From Paenibacillus radicis (ex Xue et al. 2023) (GTDB taxonomy: Bacteria > Bacillota > Bacilli > Paenibacillales > NBRC-103111): DNA of 53,571 nucleotides. Both the position numbers and the translations under genes were made by a program. This document shows positions 8,650 through 16,683 of the stretch, piece after piece (the first letter of the stretch is position 1; each line of letters opens with the position of its first letter). Under the pieces are notes generated by a model, which worked only from the letters and a program-made list of their open reading frames with translations, did not search any database and was not told the DNA's origin. The DNA is taken from positions 1-53,571 of the forward strand of contig NZ_JANQBD010000042.1 in the NCBI RefSeq assembly GCF_024722015.1, read 5' to 3'.

Positions 8650-9081
8650 CTAAAACCGAAGAAGCACCTCGTCCATATTAATAATTCCCACCTGTTTACC
8701 GTCACATTGACTGATTCCCGAAAAGAAAGAACCGTTAACCATTCTCATATCTTTTAAAGGGGCGGCTTGAATCGTATCATACGTTGATATTTTATTGACT
8801 TGATCTACAACAATACCTGCGTAGCCTCGATCACACCTCACTACTATAACCCTTGTAGCTTTTGTATACTCCGCTTCCGGTAAATCAAATAATCGCCTCA
8901 GGCTTATTAGCTTAACCTCTTTGCTGCGCAGATAGAGCACATGATTTAGATAAGGATCGGGCGTTTCCGCTTCCTCCAATGCTTCCATCTTAATAATCTT
9001 ATAAATATCTCTAGTTTTTACTGCAAAATAACCCTTATCCAACACAATTTCGATGTACTGCTCTTGTACACATATACTCAT
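8650..9081 (-). CDS. CheW-like domain protein
   Basis: The 143-residue protein is essentially one CheW-like domain: FAVKTRDIYKIIKM at the N-terminus, a HVLYLRSKEVKLISLRRLF strand-turn typical of the CheW fold (about 47-66), and TRVIVVRCDRGYAGIVVDQV with KQVGIINMDEVLLRF at the end. CheW proteins link chemoreceptors to the kinase CheA, and stand-alone copies also occur as modulators of other scaffolds. No cheA, mcp or flagellar gene is in the window. It lies 40 bases downstream of the HD-GYP gene on the same strand, so the two look like a two-gene operon. The start follows a modest GGATGTG. Confidence 0.8.
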   Translation of the reverse strand: MSICVQEQYIEIVLDKGYFAVKTRDIYKIIKMEALEEAETPDPYLNHVLYLRSKEVKLISLRRLFDLPEAEYTKATRVIVVRCDRGYAGIVVDQVNKISTYDTIQAAPLKDMRMVNGSFFSGISQCDGKQVGIINMDEVLLRF

Positions 9082-9121
9082 ATGATCACATCCGAGTTTA
9101 AAATTGCAGCTGTCGATTCAT

Positions 9122-9688
9122 TTATTCATTCAGATTCAACTGCTGGATAAAAATATGCACGTATTGCTTGTCAAATTGCGTCCCTGCATTTAGCACCAGT
9201 TGGTCTATTGCTTCATTCACGGTTAATCCCCTATGATAGGATCGCCTCGAAATCATACAGTCGAAAGCGTCAATAATAGAGCATATCCGCGCAAAAACAG
9301 GAATATCCTGTCCCTTTAATCCAGCGCAATATCCATCCCCACTCCATCTTTCATGATGAAATTCGACCACGTCGATGATTTCCTGATCTATAAAAGCATA
9401 CTCTTTCAGCATGTTGGCCCCCACGGTTGGGTGTAGCCTCATCAAATCCCATTCATGCGGCGCCAATCCTGAAGGTTTATTCAATATTTCCATAGGAATC
9501 CGCAATTTTCCGATATCGTGCAAGTAACAACCGTTTACCAGCTGATAGGTTTGCTTAGGGTCCAATTTCAACCCATGGGCCATAACCTTAGCCATTGATG
9601 CTACTCTTACACTGTGATCATAAGTTTCGCTGTCCCTTTCCAATAATTGATTCATCTCGTTGTGCATCAAAACTAACTGCATTTGCAT
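9122..9688 (-). CDS. HD-GYP domain phosphodiesterase-like protein
   Basis: About 188 residues, almost all HD-GYP domain: H25, the HD pair H57-D58 (CYLHDIGKL), H86 and the HHE at 111-113, followed by RWSGDGY. The family hydrolyses cyclic di-GMP, lowering its level and favouring motility. The signature GYP reads GYC here (C121), followed by the conserved K-G-x-x-I-P and R-I-C-S-I-x-D-A-F-D. Metal ligands look intact, so activity is plausible but not assured. Start is uncertain: the ATG chosen lies 13 bases after GGAAGGTGG, and a GTG at 9727 lacks a ribosome binding site. No good promoter is visible between this gene and the recombination site at 9772. It is likely co-transcribed with the CheW-like gene. 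Confidence 0.82.
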   Translation of the reverse strand: MQMQLVLMHNEMNQLLERDSETYDHSVRVASMAKVMAHGLKLDPKQTYQLVNGCYLHDIGKLRIPMEILNKPSGLAPHEWDLMRLHPTVGANMLKEYAFIDQEIIDVVEFHHERWSGDGYCAGLKGQDIPVFARICSIIDAFDCMISRRSYHRGLTVNEAIDQLVLNAGTQFDKQYVHIFIQQLNLNE

Positions 9689-9771
9689 TCGCCGGTCTGC
9701 ACCACCTTCCAAAAAAATACACATCACGTATACATTTGCATGTTAATACAGATTTCGTACCTGTTCCATCA

Positions 9772-9797
9772 TGTCGTACAATAACTGTTGTACGACA
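9772..9797 (+). repeat. Left palindromic recombination-like site (26 bp)
   Basis: Arms TGTCGTACAA and TTGTACGACA are perfect inverted repeats around an asymmetric 6-bp centre, TAACTG. The whole 26-mer is the exact reverse complement of the site at 10908-10933. Ten-base arms around a 6-bp spacer are the geometry of tyrosine-recombinase core sites (dif, FRT, loxP-like). The recombinase ribosome binding site begins 14 bases to the right. A -10-like TACAAT (9777-9782) lies inside the site. Confidence 0.75.
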
Positions 9798-9820
9798 CAA
9801 TATTGCAGAGGAGGCAACTT

Positions 9821-10774
9821 ATGTTGAAGCAAGAACCCTTAACTACTCAGATCTCTATTTACAACAACAACCACGAATCCTACACAGATGAACAAATAAT
9901 AGAAATGTTTCTAGCCGTATGTAACCGCTCTAAATATACGATACGGAATTACAAATTGGCGATAGAACGCTTTCGGCAGTTTATTTCCTACAAAGCATTA
10001 TCCGAGGTAACCTGGCAAGAAATTGAAGTTTATAAAATTGGTTTAATAAAAGGATTTTGCAGCAAACAAAAAAAACCGATGTCATCAGCTACTGTTGCTA
10101 GCTTTATCGCTCCATTGCGTTCATTATACAAATGGGGAAGCGATCCCAATATAAAGCTGTTCCAAATTAATCCGACATCTTGCGTGAGCACTCCCCGAAT
10201 AACAGTTAACAGCGGCAATCATTATTTAACCAAACAAGAGGTCGGACACCTGCTAGATCAGTTAAAAAAACAACGTTTTCGCGACTATCTTATCGGTTTA
10301 ACCTTTGTTCTAATGGGTCTTCGCGTATCTGAACTCAGTTCAATGGAATGGGGACATTTTGCTACGGATGTAACGGAGACATCGGTCTGGTTAACGATAA
10401 TGGATGGTAAAGGCGGCAAAAAACGTACGATTAAGGTACCGCAGCAATTATCGGAGTTATTTATGGAGTATGCGAAATCCAGGGATACAAGCTCTGAGGA
10501 TCAACGGGTATTTTTATTGTCTTCGCGCCAAGTAGAACGCGTCATTCAAAAAGCGAGCAAGCAGTGCAATCTGGGGAAAAAATTCACTCCTCACTGGTTG
10601 CGGCATACAAATGCTACATTAGCTTTGCTCTATGGAGCATCTCTTCAACAGGTTCAACAGAACCTGGGACACTCCCATATCAACACAACCCAACGATATT
10701 TACATACGGTAGAGCAGCTGAAAAAAGCAGCTCCTGATTTTGTTCAAGATGGATTAAGCGAGTTTCTAAAGTGA
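9821..10774 (+). CDS. Tyrosine recombinase (XerC/D-like) of the self-flanked cassette
   Basis: The start at the ATG after AGAGGAGG gives 317 residues. The N-terminal SAM-like core-binding domain (about 20-110) is followed by the catalytic domain (about 130-305). All catalytic residues are present: R168 (MGLRVSEL), K197 (DGKGGKK), H258 and R261 (PHWLRHTN), H284 (NLGHSH) and nucleophile Y293 (TTQRYLH). It is distinct from housekeeping XerC/D in context. The gene alone occupies the interval between two identical, oppositely oriented 26-bp palindromic sites, and no phage genes are nearby. Site-specific inversion of its own interval is the simplest prediction. Small solitary mobile unit is the main alternative. 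Confidence 0.9.
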   Translation: MLKQEPLTTQISIYNNNHESYTDEQIIEMFLAVCNRSKYTIRNYKLAIERFRQFISYKALSEVTWQEIEVYKIGLIKGFCSKQKKPMSSATVASFIAPLRSLYKWGSDPNIKLFQINPTSCVSTPRITVNSGNHYLTKQEVGHLLDQLKKQRFRDYLIGLTFVLMGLRVSELSSMEWGHFATDVTETSVWLTIMDGKGGKKRTIKVPQQLSELFMEYAKSRDTSSEDQRVFLLSSRQVERVIQKASKQCNLGKKFTPHWLRHTNATLALLYGASLQQVQQNLGHSHINTTQRYLHTVEQLKKAAPDFVQDGLSEFLK

Positions 10775-10824
10775 AAACACAACATTTTGGGACCGTTAGG
10801 AAAGTCGAAATATTCATAAATTTA

Positions 10825-10853
10825 TTGATTTAATAGTTCTAGTGGACTATACT
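10825..10853 (+). promoter_or_regulatory. Outward-facing sigma-A-like promoter inside the recombinase cassette
   Basis: TTGATT (10825-10830) and TATACT (10848-10853) are separated by exactly 17 bp. The promoter lies downstream of the recombinase stop and points right, toward the second palindromic site. No plus-strand gene follows within the next kilobase, so in this orientation it has no visible target. After inversion it would face the HD-GYP gene. Confidence 0.6.
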
Positions 10854-10907
10854 TTATTGAGTAAATAAGTAATATTTGGTCAAATCTTGGAATTTCCTCG
10901 CACAAAA

Positions 10908-10933
10908 TGTCGTACAACAGTTATTGTACGACA
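10908..10933 (+). repeat. Right palindromic recombination-like site, also an intrinsic terminator
   Basis: Arms TGTCGTACAA / TTGTACGACA around CAGTTA form the exact reverse complement of the left site. Flanking AAAA and TTTT extend the stem to 14 bp, and TTTTTTTATTTT follows on the plus strand. It therefore doubles as a strong rho-independent terminator for rightward transcription. The left site has no such T-tract on its outer side. Confidence 0.8.
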
Positions 10934-11022
10934 TTTTTTTATTTTCATTATTTTCATCTAACATTTACCATTGTCACCAAAATATTGAATGGACTAAACA
11001 TACACCTGAATGTTATGTACAG

Positions 11023-12114
11023 CTACCGGTTTTCAGATTGAATCGTCAGGTGCTCCTCAAAGGTTGGCTTATTCGGCACGATCAAATAATGCGTTTTACC
11101 GGGGAATAAGCCTAACTCTTTTCCATTCTGATACAGATGGAATCGGTCAAACACATCATTTCTTCTCCACTCAACGGGCTGGGCGATGTTTCTTTGAAAC
11201 AGATATCCTGTGCCGCTCCCAACCATCTTGATATCTCTTCGCCCTTCATTATCTAACACAATATGCTCTGCGGCTAGAACGACAACATTCGATGCCGCTA
11301 GTTGTTCATTATTACCCAAATCCAGATGTGGCGCATCATTAATAAACCGCTTATACAGCTTAAGCTCAGCATCATATGTATAGGATACTGCATAGCTCTT
11401 CAGCAAAAAGGTAACGCGCATACCTGAGGCGAGCATTCCTGGCTTGTCCGTATTCTCCGGTAAATAAGCTGGCATCGCTTGAACGGCACTATATTCGTTA
11501 CGCAGGCCCAGCTTCTCCGTTCCCATTCTTATTTTCTCAAGTCCTGTATACAAATTATGAGGTGCCTTTCGAAATGCTTCCCGCCAGAAGAATCTTCCTG
11601 CATTAGTGATTTCATCAAGGTGATCGAGCTTCTGCTCGTCCAGCTGAGTATAAGCGTCAGGACTACCGCCTGCATGGATAAGCACAGCATCGTATATTTT
11701 TCCAAGATCCATATAATAGGGTCTAATACTGCGTACAGGCCCAATAGTAAAGTTTACATCCGCGCTTTGATATAAGGCTGCTATCCGGGTGACTTCCCCT
11801 TCAGCCAGGCTTTCATACAGCACATCAGCGTAGCTTAGGCCAGATTGGGGCCTTGCTGACTGATGGTTGTTCACCATCACCAACAGGGGACGACTCTCAT
11901 TTCTTTGCTCTGAAAATAAACCTGTAAAAGGTGCCTTGTACAGCATTTCCCGTTCTTTAACTGCTGTTGGGGCTACGGACGGAGTCGGGACAGGAACTGC
12001 GGGTGCCATTGCAGGAGATGTCTTAGCCGCCCCGTGCTCGAAGCTGCAAGATGTAATCAGAAATGTTACCATTAACGTGGCAATGAGACGGGTCATTCTT
12101 GTAACCACCAACAT
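11023..12114 (-). CDS. YerB-like DUF3048 lipoprotein
   Basis: A protein of about 360 residues with a signal peptide ending in the lipobox LITSC (Cys near residue 23) and a P/A/T-rich linker (about 30-52). A DUF3048 domain follows (about 75-360), recognisable from RPLLVMVNNHQSARPQSGL, YADVLYESLAEGEVTRI and IGPVRSIRPYY. It is anchored outside the membrane. The family, including B. subtilis YerB, has no established enzymatic role. Start uncertain: AAAGGAGG is only 2 bases from the drawn ATG but about 5 and 8 bases from the next in-frame TTG and GTG codons, so initiation may be at 12111 or 12108. Its 3' end faces the recombinase cassette. Confidence 0.82.
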   Translation of the reverse strand: MLVVTRMTRLIATLMVTFLITSCSFEHGAAKTSPAMAPAVPVPTPSVAPTAVKEREMLYKAPFTGLFSEQRNESRPLLVMVNNHQSARPQSGLSYADVLYESLAEGEVTRIAALYQSADVNFTIGPVRSIRPYYMDLGKIYDAVLIHAGGSPDAYTQLDEQKLDHLDEITNAGRFFWREAFRKAPHNLYTGLEKIRMGTEKLGLRNEYSAVQAMPAYLPENTDKPGMLASGMRVTFLLKSYAVSYTYDAELKLYKRFINDAPHLDLGNNEQLAASNVVVLAAEHIVLDNEGRRDIKMVGSGTGYLFQRNIAQPVEWRRNDVFDRFHLYQNGKELGLFPGKTHYLIVPNKPTFEEHLTIQSENR

Positions 12115-12348
12115 TCCTCCTTTAGAGTTCCGTCTAACATAAGCATAATGTCGATTGAGGGACTTTTTTGCATATAAGGAGTGTATGCACCTTGCTCTAT
12201 ATTATACTTCTTGTCTGGCCCTGTTTTACAGCTTAGCCGACTTCCGCGATTATACGAAGGGAAGTAGAAGTGTATGGAAACCGGGGGATTAACTTAACGG
12301 GGAGAGCTGTAGGAATTACTTTTATCCAGATATAAACATATCAGGCTG

Positions 12349-12570
12349 TTACTTGGTGAACCAACGGATTATATACATAATTAGCGACAACACCACACTA
12401 ATAATAATGCAGGTCACTATCGGGAAATAAACTTTGAAGTTTCCTTTCTCAACCGCAATGTCTCCTGGCAGCCTTCCCAGGTTCAGAAACTTGCCTCCAA
12501 CAGCCCACAGAACTCCTGCGACGATCATAACAATTCCGCCAATGATAAGCAGCTTAGCTACAGGATTCAA
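12349..12570 (-). CDS. DUF2905 small membrane protein
   Basis: The 73-residue protein begins at a TTG codon placed 7 bases after AGGAGG; no ATG alternative fits. Two transmembrane helices (about 6-26 and 47-68) enclose the conserved cytoplasmic or periplasmic loop GKFLNLGRLPGDIAVEKGNF. This G-R-L-P-G-D-I pattern defines the DUF2905 family, which in Firmicutes often lies near ruv genes but not here. Function is unknown. It stands alone, between the YerB-like gene (downstream, 234-bp gap) and the isomerase gene. Confidence 0.82.
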   Translation of the reverse strand: MNPVAKLLIIGGIVMIVAGVLWAVGGKFLNLGRLPGDIAVEKGNFKVYFPIVTCIIISVVLSLIMYIIRWFTK

Positions 12571-12697
12571 TGCAATACCTCCTAATATAGTTGCCAGTTT
12601 CTTATTATTATAGTCGAAAGAGACTCACTTGCAAAAACACTTAAGACTGTGATGTAGGTACTCAGCTTCTCCTATAACAATATTTTTCACAGCATCG

Positions 12698-12743
12698 AAA
12701 AAACACCCGCTCCTTGTAGTTTGATAACCTACTGAGCGGGTGT
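12698..12743 (-). terminator. Intrinsic terminator of the sugar isomerase gene
   Basis: On the minus strand ACACCCGCTC pairs with GAGCGGGTGT, and inside it GTAGGTTAT/aaactac extends the hairpin. TTTTTTCG follows. It lies 17 bases past the stop of the isomerase-like gene. Confidence 0.85.
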
Positions 12744-12759
12744 TCAATATTCGTATGAT

Positions 12760-13617
12760 TTAGATGCTTGCCAAAAGAGCACGGGTTTCTTCGCCGTACT
12801 TTTGAAGCAGTTCCTTCGAACCATAAAGGCCGCTGAAATCTTCGACGCCGAGGTAACCTTCGTAACCAACTGCTTTCAGATCAGTTAGCACTTGCTTCCA
12901 ATTTACAACACCTTGGAAGTTAGGCTCCCAATAAGAAGTCCAGGCTTGAGAGCCGTCTTCACGAACTTCCGTTTTCTTCCAACCTGTATTTTTGATGTGA
13001 ACATGAGCCAGATAAGGTCCGAGAATTTCCAAGCCCATACGGAAATTTTCATATCCTTCATGTACCATGTTGCCCGGATCGAATAATACGCCGATATGCT
13101 TTGGATCAAATTGACTTACCAAACGATAAGCGCCTGAAACACTTGCGGTAATCGTATTATGATGAGTTTCCACCAAGCACTTCACGCCATACTGCTTAGC
13201 TAGCGACTCTACGCCCTTCAGGTACTCAAGCTCAAGTGCATACAGCTCGTTAAAATGCTGCGTGCCATTGTATGCCGGTACGCCTACACGAATCGTCTCT
13301 GCACCCAGCTTTTGCGCTACTTGCAGCACACGTTCTGTACTTTTTAAATCACCTGGCTGCAAATAAGGGGTAACACTTACTGTTTTCAATCCGTTATCTT
13401 GAGCTGCACGAGCAAAGCGCTCCAGCTCAGCATCGGTTGCTGCTGGGTCAATGGAACATAGATTTCTCCGCCAGAAGGAAGGTTTTTCCTCCAAAGCATC
13501 TTGTGGAATGTCTTTAAAACGCCATTCAATACCATCAATACCTGCTTCTTTGGCTGCTACGGCAAGCTCTTCAGGTGTCAAATCCGGTGTAACTACAGTA
13601 AAAACAGATAATTTCAT
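12760..13617 (-). CDS. Sugar phosphate isomerase/epimerase (xylose isomerase-like TIM barrel)
   Basis: The ATG 8 bases after GGAGGT gives 285 residues (MKLSVFTVV...). The sequence follows the AP-endonuclease-2/xylose-isomerase-like TIM barrel: TPEELAVAAKEAGIDGIEWR at the start, VETHHNTI mid-barrel with a metal-binding E and H, GVLFDPGNMVHEG, LAHVHIKNT, and GVEDFSG near the end. Members include hexulose epimerases, inosose isomerases and hydroxypyruvate isomerases, so the exact substrate is not called. Monocistronic, with a strong terminator. A TIM-barrel start upstream (13674) has no ribosome binding site and is rejected. Confidence 0.82.
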   Translation of the reverse strand: MKLSVFTVVTPDLTPEELAVAAKEAGIDGIEWRFKDIPQDALEEKPSFWRRNLCSIDPAATDAELERFARAAQDNGLKTVSVTPYLQPGDLKSTERVLQVAQKLGAETIRVGVPAYNGTQHFNELYALELEYLKGVESLAKQYGVKCLVETHHNTITASVSGAYRLVSQFDPKHIGVLFDPGNMVHEGYENFRMGLEILGPYLAHVHIKNTGWKKTEVREDGSQAWTSYWEPNFQGVVNWKQVLTDLKAVGYEGYLGVEDFSGLYGSKELLQKYGEETRALLASI

Positions 13618-13788
13618 TAGAGTAACCTCCAGCTTGTATTGAACTTTTGCCACTATTGAAATTATAACAGGCAATTAAAAATATATCTATGTTAACGTGA
13701 ACATTACAAATATTCTGAAATATCTGATTGTATTGAGCATCTCTTTGCGCATATGATAACTTTATATCAACCAATTGGAGGTGCTGTT

Positions 13789-14559
13789 ATGTTCCCATCC
13801 TTTTTCATGGCTCATGGCGCACCGACACTCGTACTGGAGCACCATCCGTACACGCGTTTTCTGAGAATTCTTGGTGCACAGATACCCAAACCCGAAGGTG
13901 TTGTCATAGTGAGTGCCCATTGGGAGAGCCCTAGACAATTAATTTCAGGAGCTTCCCAGTTGGAGACACTCCATGATTTCTTCGGCTACCCGCAGGAACT
14001 ATACGATATAACCTATCCTGCTGCTGGAAACATTGTGCTGAGCCTTCATATCCAGCGACTCCTTGCATCCGAAGGGGTTGCCTGCTCTATAGACGATTCA
14101 CGGGGGCTGGACCATGGTGCTTGGGCGCCCCTTTCACTGCTGCTTCCACAAGCAGATACGCCCATAGTAGCTCTTTCCGTGAACCCTCGCCTGGTGCCGG
14201 AAGAACAATATCGAATCGGTAAAGCACTTCTGCACTTAAGGCAGCAAGGCATTCTAATCATTGGCAGCGGAGGCACCGTGCACAATGCCGGCTTATTAAG
14301 CTGGGACTCCAAAGATGCAGAGGATTGGGCTATCGAATTCGATCAATGGATTGCGGAGCGAATTCATATTTGGGATTTGGAAGCTTTATTTGATTATGAG
14401 AACCGCGCGCCTTTTGCTGCCAAAGCCGTGCCAACCAAAGAACATCTTGCTCCACTGTTTATTAGCATGGGGGCCGCAGATCGCATGAGAAAAGCTACTC
14501 TCCTCCATCAACAATATCAACTGGGTACATTAAGCTTAGGGTGCTGGATGTTCAGTTAA
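13789..14559 (+). CDS. LigB/DODA-type extradiol dioxygenase (YgiD-like)
   Basis: The start at the ATG after TTGGAGGTG gives 256 residues. The sequence has the class III extradiol ring-cleavage fold of the YgiD/DODA type: MAHGAPTLVLE with H9, VSAHWESP with H44, DHGAWAPL with H109, and GTVHNAGLL with H165. These histidines are the usual Zn/Fe ligand and catalytic set. Bacterial homologues act on 4,5-DOPA or similar catechols. The physiological substrate here is unknown. It is followed after 42 bases by an MFS transporter gene on the same strand, so a two-gene operon is likely. Confidence 0.85.
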   Translation: MFPSFFMAHGAPTLVLEHHPYTRFLRILGAQIPKPEGVVIVSAHWESPRQLISGASQLETLHDFFGYPQELYDITYPAAGNIVLSLHIQRLLASEGVACSIDDSRGLDHGAWAPLSLLLPQADTPIVALSVNPRLVPEEQYRIGKALLHLRQQGILIIGSGGTVHNAGLLSWDSKDAEDWAIEFDQWIAERIHIWDLEALFDYENRAPFAAKAVPTKEHLAPLFISMGAADRMRKATLLHQQYQLGTLSLGCWMFS

Positions 14560-14601
14560 ATCTCCTATTGAACGGAACCAATTATGAAATGAGGGAAAGC
14601 T

Positions 14602-15843
14602 TTGTTCAACAAGCTACAAGGAAACGCCAGAGGATGCATGCTGTATGAGCCGATGTTTCTATTGCCGTACAGCCTGTATTTGACCTATGCCTCGGTCTAT
14701 ATGCTGGAGCTTGGCGTAAGCGAAACGCAGATCGGTTTACTTACGTCCCTCGGACTTATGCTTCAAATATTCACTTCACTAATAAGCGGATATTTAACCG
14801 ACCGGATGGGCCGTAAAAAAGCATTGATGATTTTTGATTTCGTGAGCTGGAGTACAGCGACTCTGCTGTGGGCTGTTTCCCAAAATATTTGGTTTTTCCT
14901 GGCGGCAGCCATCTTTAACAGCTTTCAAAAGGTTCCCAATACCGCATGGTATTGTCTGCTTGTTGAAGATACGAAGCCGGATGAACGCCCGCATATTTTT
15001 AATGTCCTTCAATTGATCAATATAATATGTGGATTATTTGCTCCTCTCGGCGGGCTTCTTGTCAGCCACTACGGTTTAGTTCCCGCGAATCGAATCATGT
15101 ACTTGATTGCTTTTGTAAGTATGACATTGATGTTTATAGGTCGTAATTACGCCACCCATGAAACGGAAATGGGGATTCGCAAAAGTCAGGAGCAGGGTCC
15201 CTTTCAGCCCCGCATTATCCTGAGCGATTATTGGCAAGTAGTGAAAATGGTTTTCGCCAATACACCGCTGCTGCTCCTATTCGGCATTTATATTCTGTAT
15301 CAGTTTCAGCTTAATATGCGCAATACCTATCTTTCCATACACCTTGTGAAAGCGCTTAATTTTAGCGAAGCTTTTATAGCCTGGTTTCCTGCCGTCACCT
15401 CTGTGTCCATGCTGCTGTTAATCTTGTACGTGGTACCGCGAATTAAACCCGTCCATGTAAACCGGTATATGGTTATGGGGTTCCTTTTATCGGCCGCGGC
15501 TATGGTGCTGCAGATTGTGGCGCCTGTCGAAGGCACTTTTTGGATTGTCGGAAGCACCATTCTATTCGCTGTAGGCACTATTATTACATACCCTTATCTG
15601 GAAGCCTCCGTTGCCAATGTCATACAGGATGAAGAACGTGCCAAAGTGTTTTCCATTCTATCCGTCATGATTTTAATTTTCGTTTCCCCATCTGGCGTTA
15701 TAGGAGGCTGGTCATACGCTATTAACCCACGGCTGCCATTTGTTTTGATTGTTATCTCGTTTGTCGCGAGTGCGCTGCTGATGTGCTGGTTTATGAGAAA
15801 ACAAGCCACGATAGCTGCTGCTGAATCAAATACAGGTTTCTAA
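14602..15843 (+). CDS. Major facilitator superfamily transporter
   Basis: The 413-residue protein starts at a TTG codon placed 6 bases after GAGGG. Twelve hydrophobic segments can be traced, with the MFS loop motif GYLTDRMGRKKAL between helices 2 and 3 (about residues 62-74) confirming the family. The pattern is that of a drug/efflux-type 12-TM permease, but the substrate cannot be named. It lies directly downstream of the LigB-type dioxygenase, which hints at handling a catechol-like compound; this is inference only. Confidence 0.82.
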   Translation: MFNKLQGNARGCMLYEPMFLLPYSLYLTYASVYMLELGVSETQIGLLTSLGLMLQIFTSLISGYLTDRMGRKKALMIFDFVSWSTATLLWAVSQNIWFFLAAAIFNSFQKVPNTAWYCLLVEDTKPDERPHIFNVLQLINIICGLFAPLGGLLVSHYGLVPANRIMYLIAFVSMTLMFIGRNYATHETEMGIRKSQEQGPFQPRIILSDYWQVVKMVFANTPLLLLFGIYILYQFQLNMRNTYLSIHLVKALNFSEAFIAWFPAVTSVSMLLLILYVVPRIKPVHVNRYMVMGFLLSAAAMVLQIVAPVEGTFWIVGSTILFAVGTIITYPYLEASVANVIQDEERAKVFSILSVMILIFVSPSGVIGGWSYAINPRLPFVLIVISFVASALLMCWFMRKQATIAAAESNTGF

Positions 15844-15879
15844 CCTGCCTGCTTTTCCATTTTCGCTATGTCCTATGAA

Positions 15880-16683
15880 TCATTTATCTAAATGATATTG
15901 CTCGGTGCACACTTTCACCATGTATCTGATGAAGCTCTGTGTCTGTGCTGCGCGTTCAGCAATAGAAGGGAAATATTCGTTCTCACTCATCCCTTGACGA
16001 ATTCGCATAGCTTCATAAATAAGGGCGTGCCATTCAGGCGGGAGTGTCTGCATTAGATAGCGGCCACCTTGATCCTTGGTTACCACAGATTGGTGTTCAA
16101 GAGTGTAGGCAATCCGTCCTAACGTCAATACTGTATCATCTACCCAATTGTCCTGTAAAAACAACTCATAGTTATCCGCTTTTTCCGTCCAGTACGTATG
16201 TAAATTATATTTCATCGCCTTCAGCAAATCTGGCCACCCGACATGAATATCCAGATCACTAACCTCGGGTCCCAAAAGTGTCAGACCATGCTTCTTTAAA
16301 ATCCATAAAGCCGTATCGTCTATCTGACCTTTTGTAAGTCCCCTGTTCTCGCCATAAAAATATTTCGGAAACTGCTCCCGCTCCAATGGAGCGGTTTTTC
16401 TTAGATGATCCAGTGTTGTATATTGGCCCTCCATAACGCTGTAATAGTCATGTTTGCTCTTCAAATGTTCATGGAGGAGATCTATTCGATTAATTTCATC
16501 CGATGTTAACGGTCCGGATACAACGGTAATAAAATCAATGTCGCTTCTACCGGGAATAAATCCACCCAGAGCTATTGAGCCCTGAAGGTAAACTCCATAA
16601 ACAACTTCCGGTATATGCGAGGAAATCAGCTGTACATAGTCCTGTAACAGCGGGAGTATAACACTGGGAACTCGTGGTAGCAT
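15880..16683 (-). CDS. Aminoglycoside nucleotidyltransferase-like protein (AadA/DUF4111 type)
   Basis: The 267-residue protein (ATG 7-10 bases after GGAAGGG; an upstream GTG is too close to the site) carries the nucleotidyltransferase motif GS(x)9-11DxD: G35-S36 and D48/D50 in GSIALGGFIPGRSDIDFI. The helical C-terminal domain (about 150-265) contains LTLGRIAYTLE and the KAMKYNLHTYW helix of ANT(3'')/ANT(9)-like enzymes. Families with this architecture adenylylate spectinomycin or streptomycin, but chromosomal Bacillales copies are often untested. Resistance should not be assumed. Single gene, convergent with the MFS gene. Confidence 0.75.
   Translation of the reverse strand: MLPRVPSVILPLLQDYVQLISSHIPEVVYGVYLQGSIALGGFIPGRSDIDFITVVSGPLTSDEINRIDLLHEHLKSKHDYYSVMEGQYTTLDHLRKTAPLEREQFPKYFYGENRGLTKGQIDDTALWILKKHGLTLLGPEVSDLDIHVGWPDLLKAMKYNLHTYWTEKADNYELFLQDNWVDDTVLTLGRIAYTLEHQSVVTKDQGGRYLMQTLPPEWHALIYEAMRIRQGMSENEYFPSIAERAAQTQSFIRYMVKVCTEQYHLDK

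Noticed and set aside
9772..10933. Prophage or integrative element integrase with an att site
   Set aside because: No excisionase, phage or conjugation genes and no tRNA target. The two sites are inverted and lie immediately around the gene, unlike directly repeated att sites.
15880..16683. Proven spectinomycin/streptomycin resistance gene
   Set aside because: The fold and active-site motif fit, but substrate cannot be inferred from sequence and many chromosomal homologues are not resistance enzymes.
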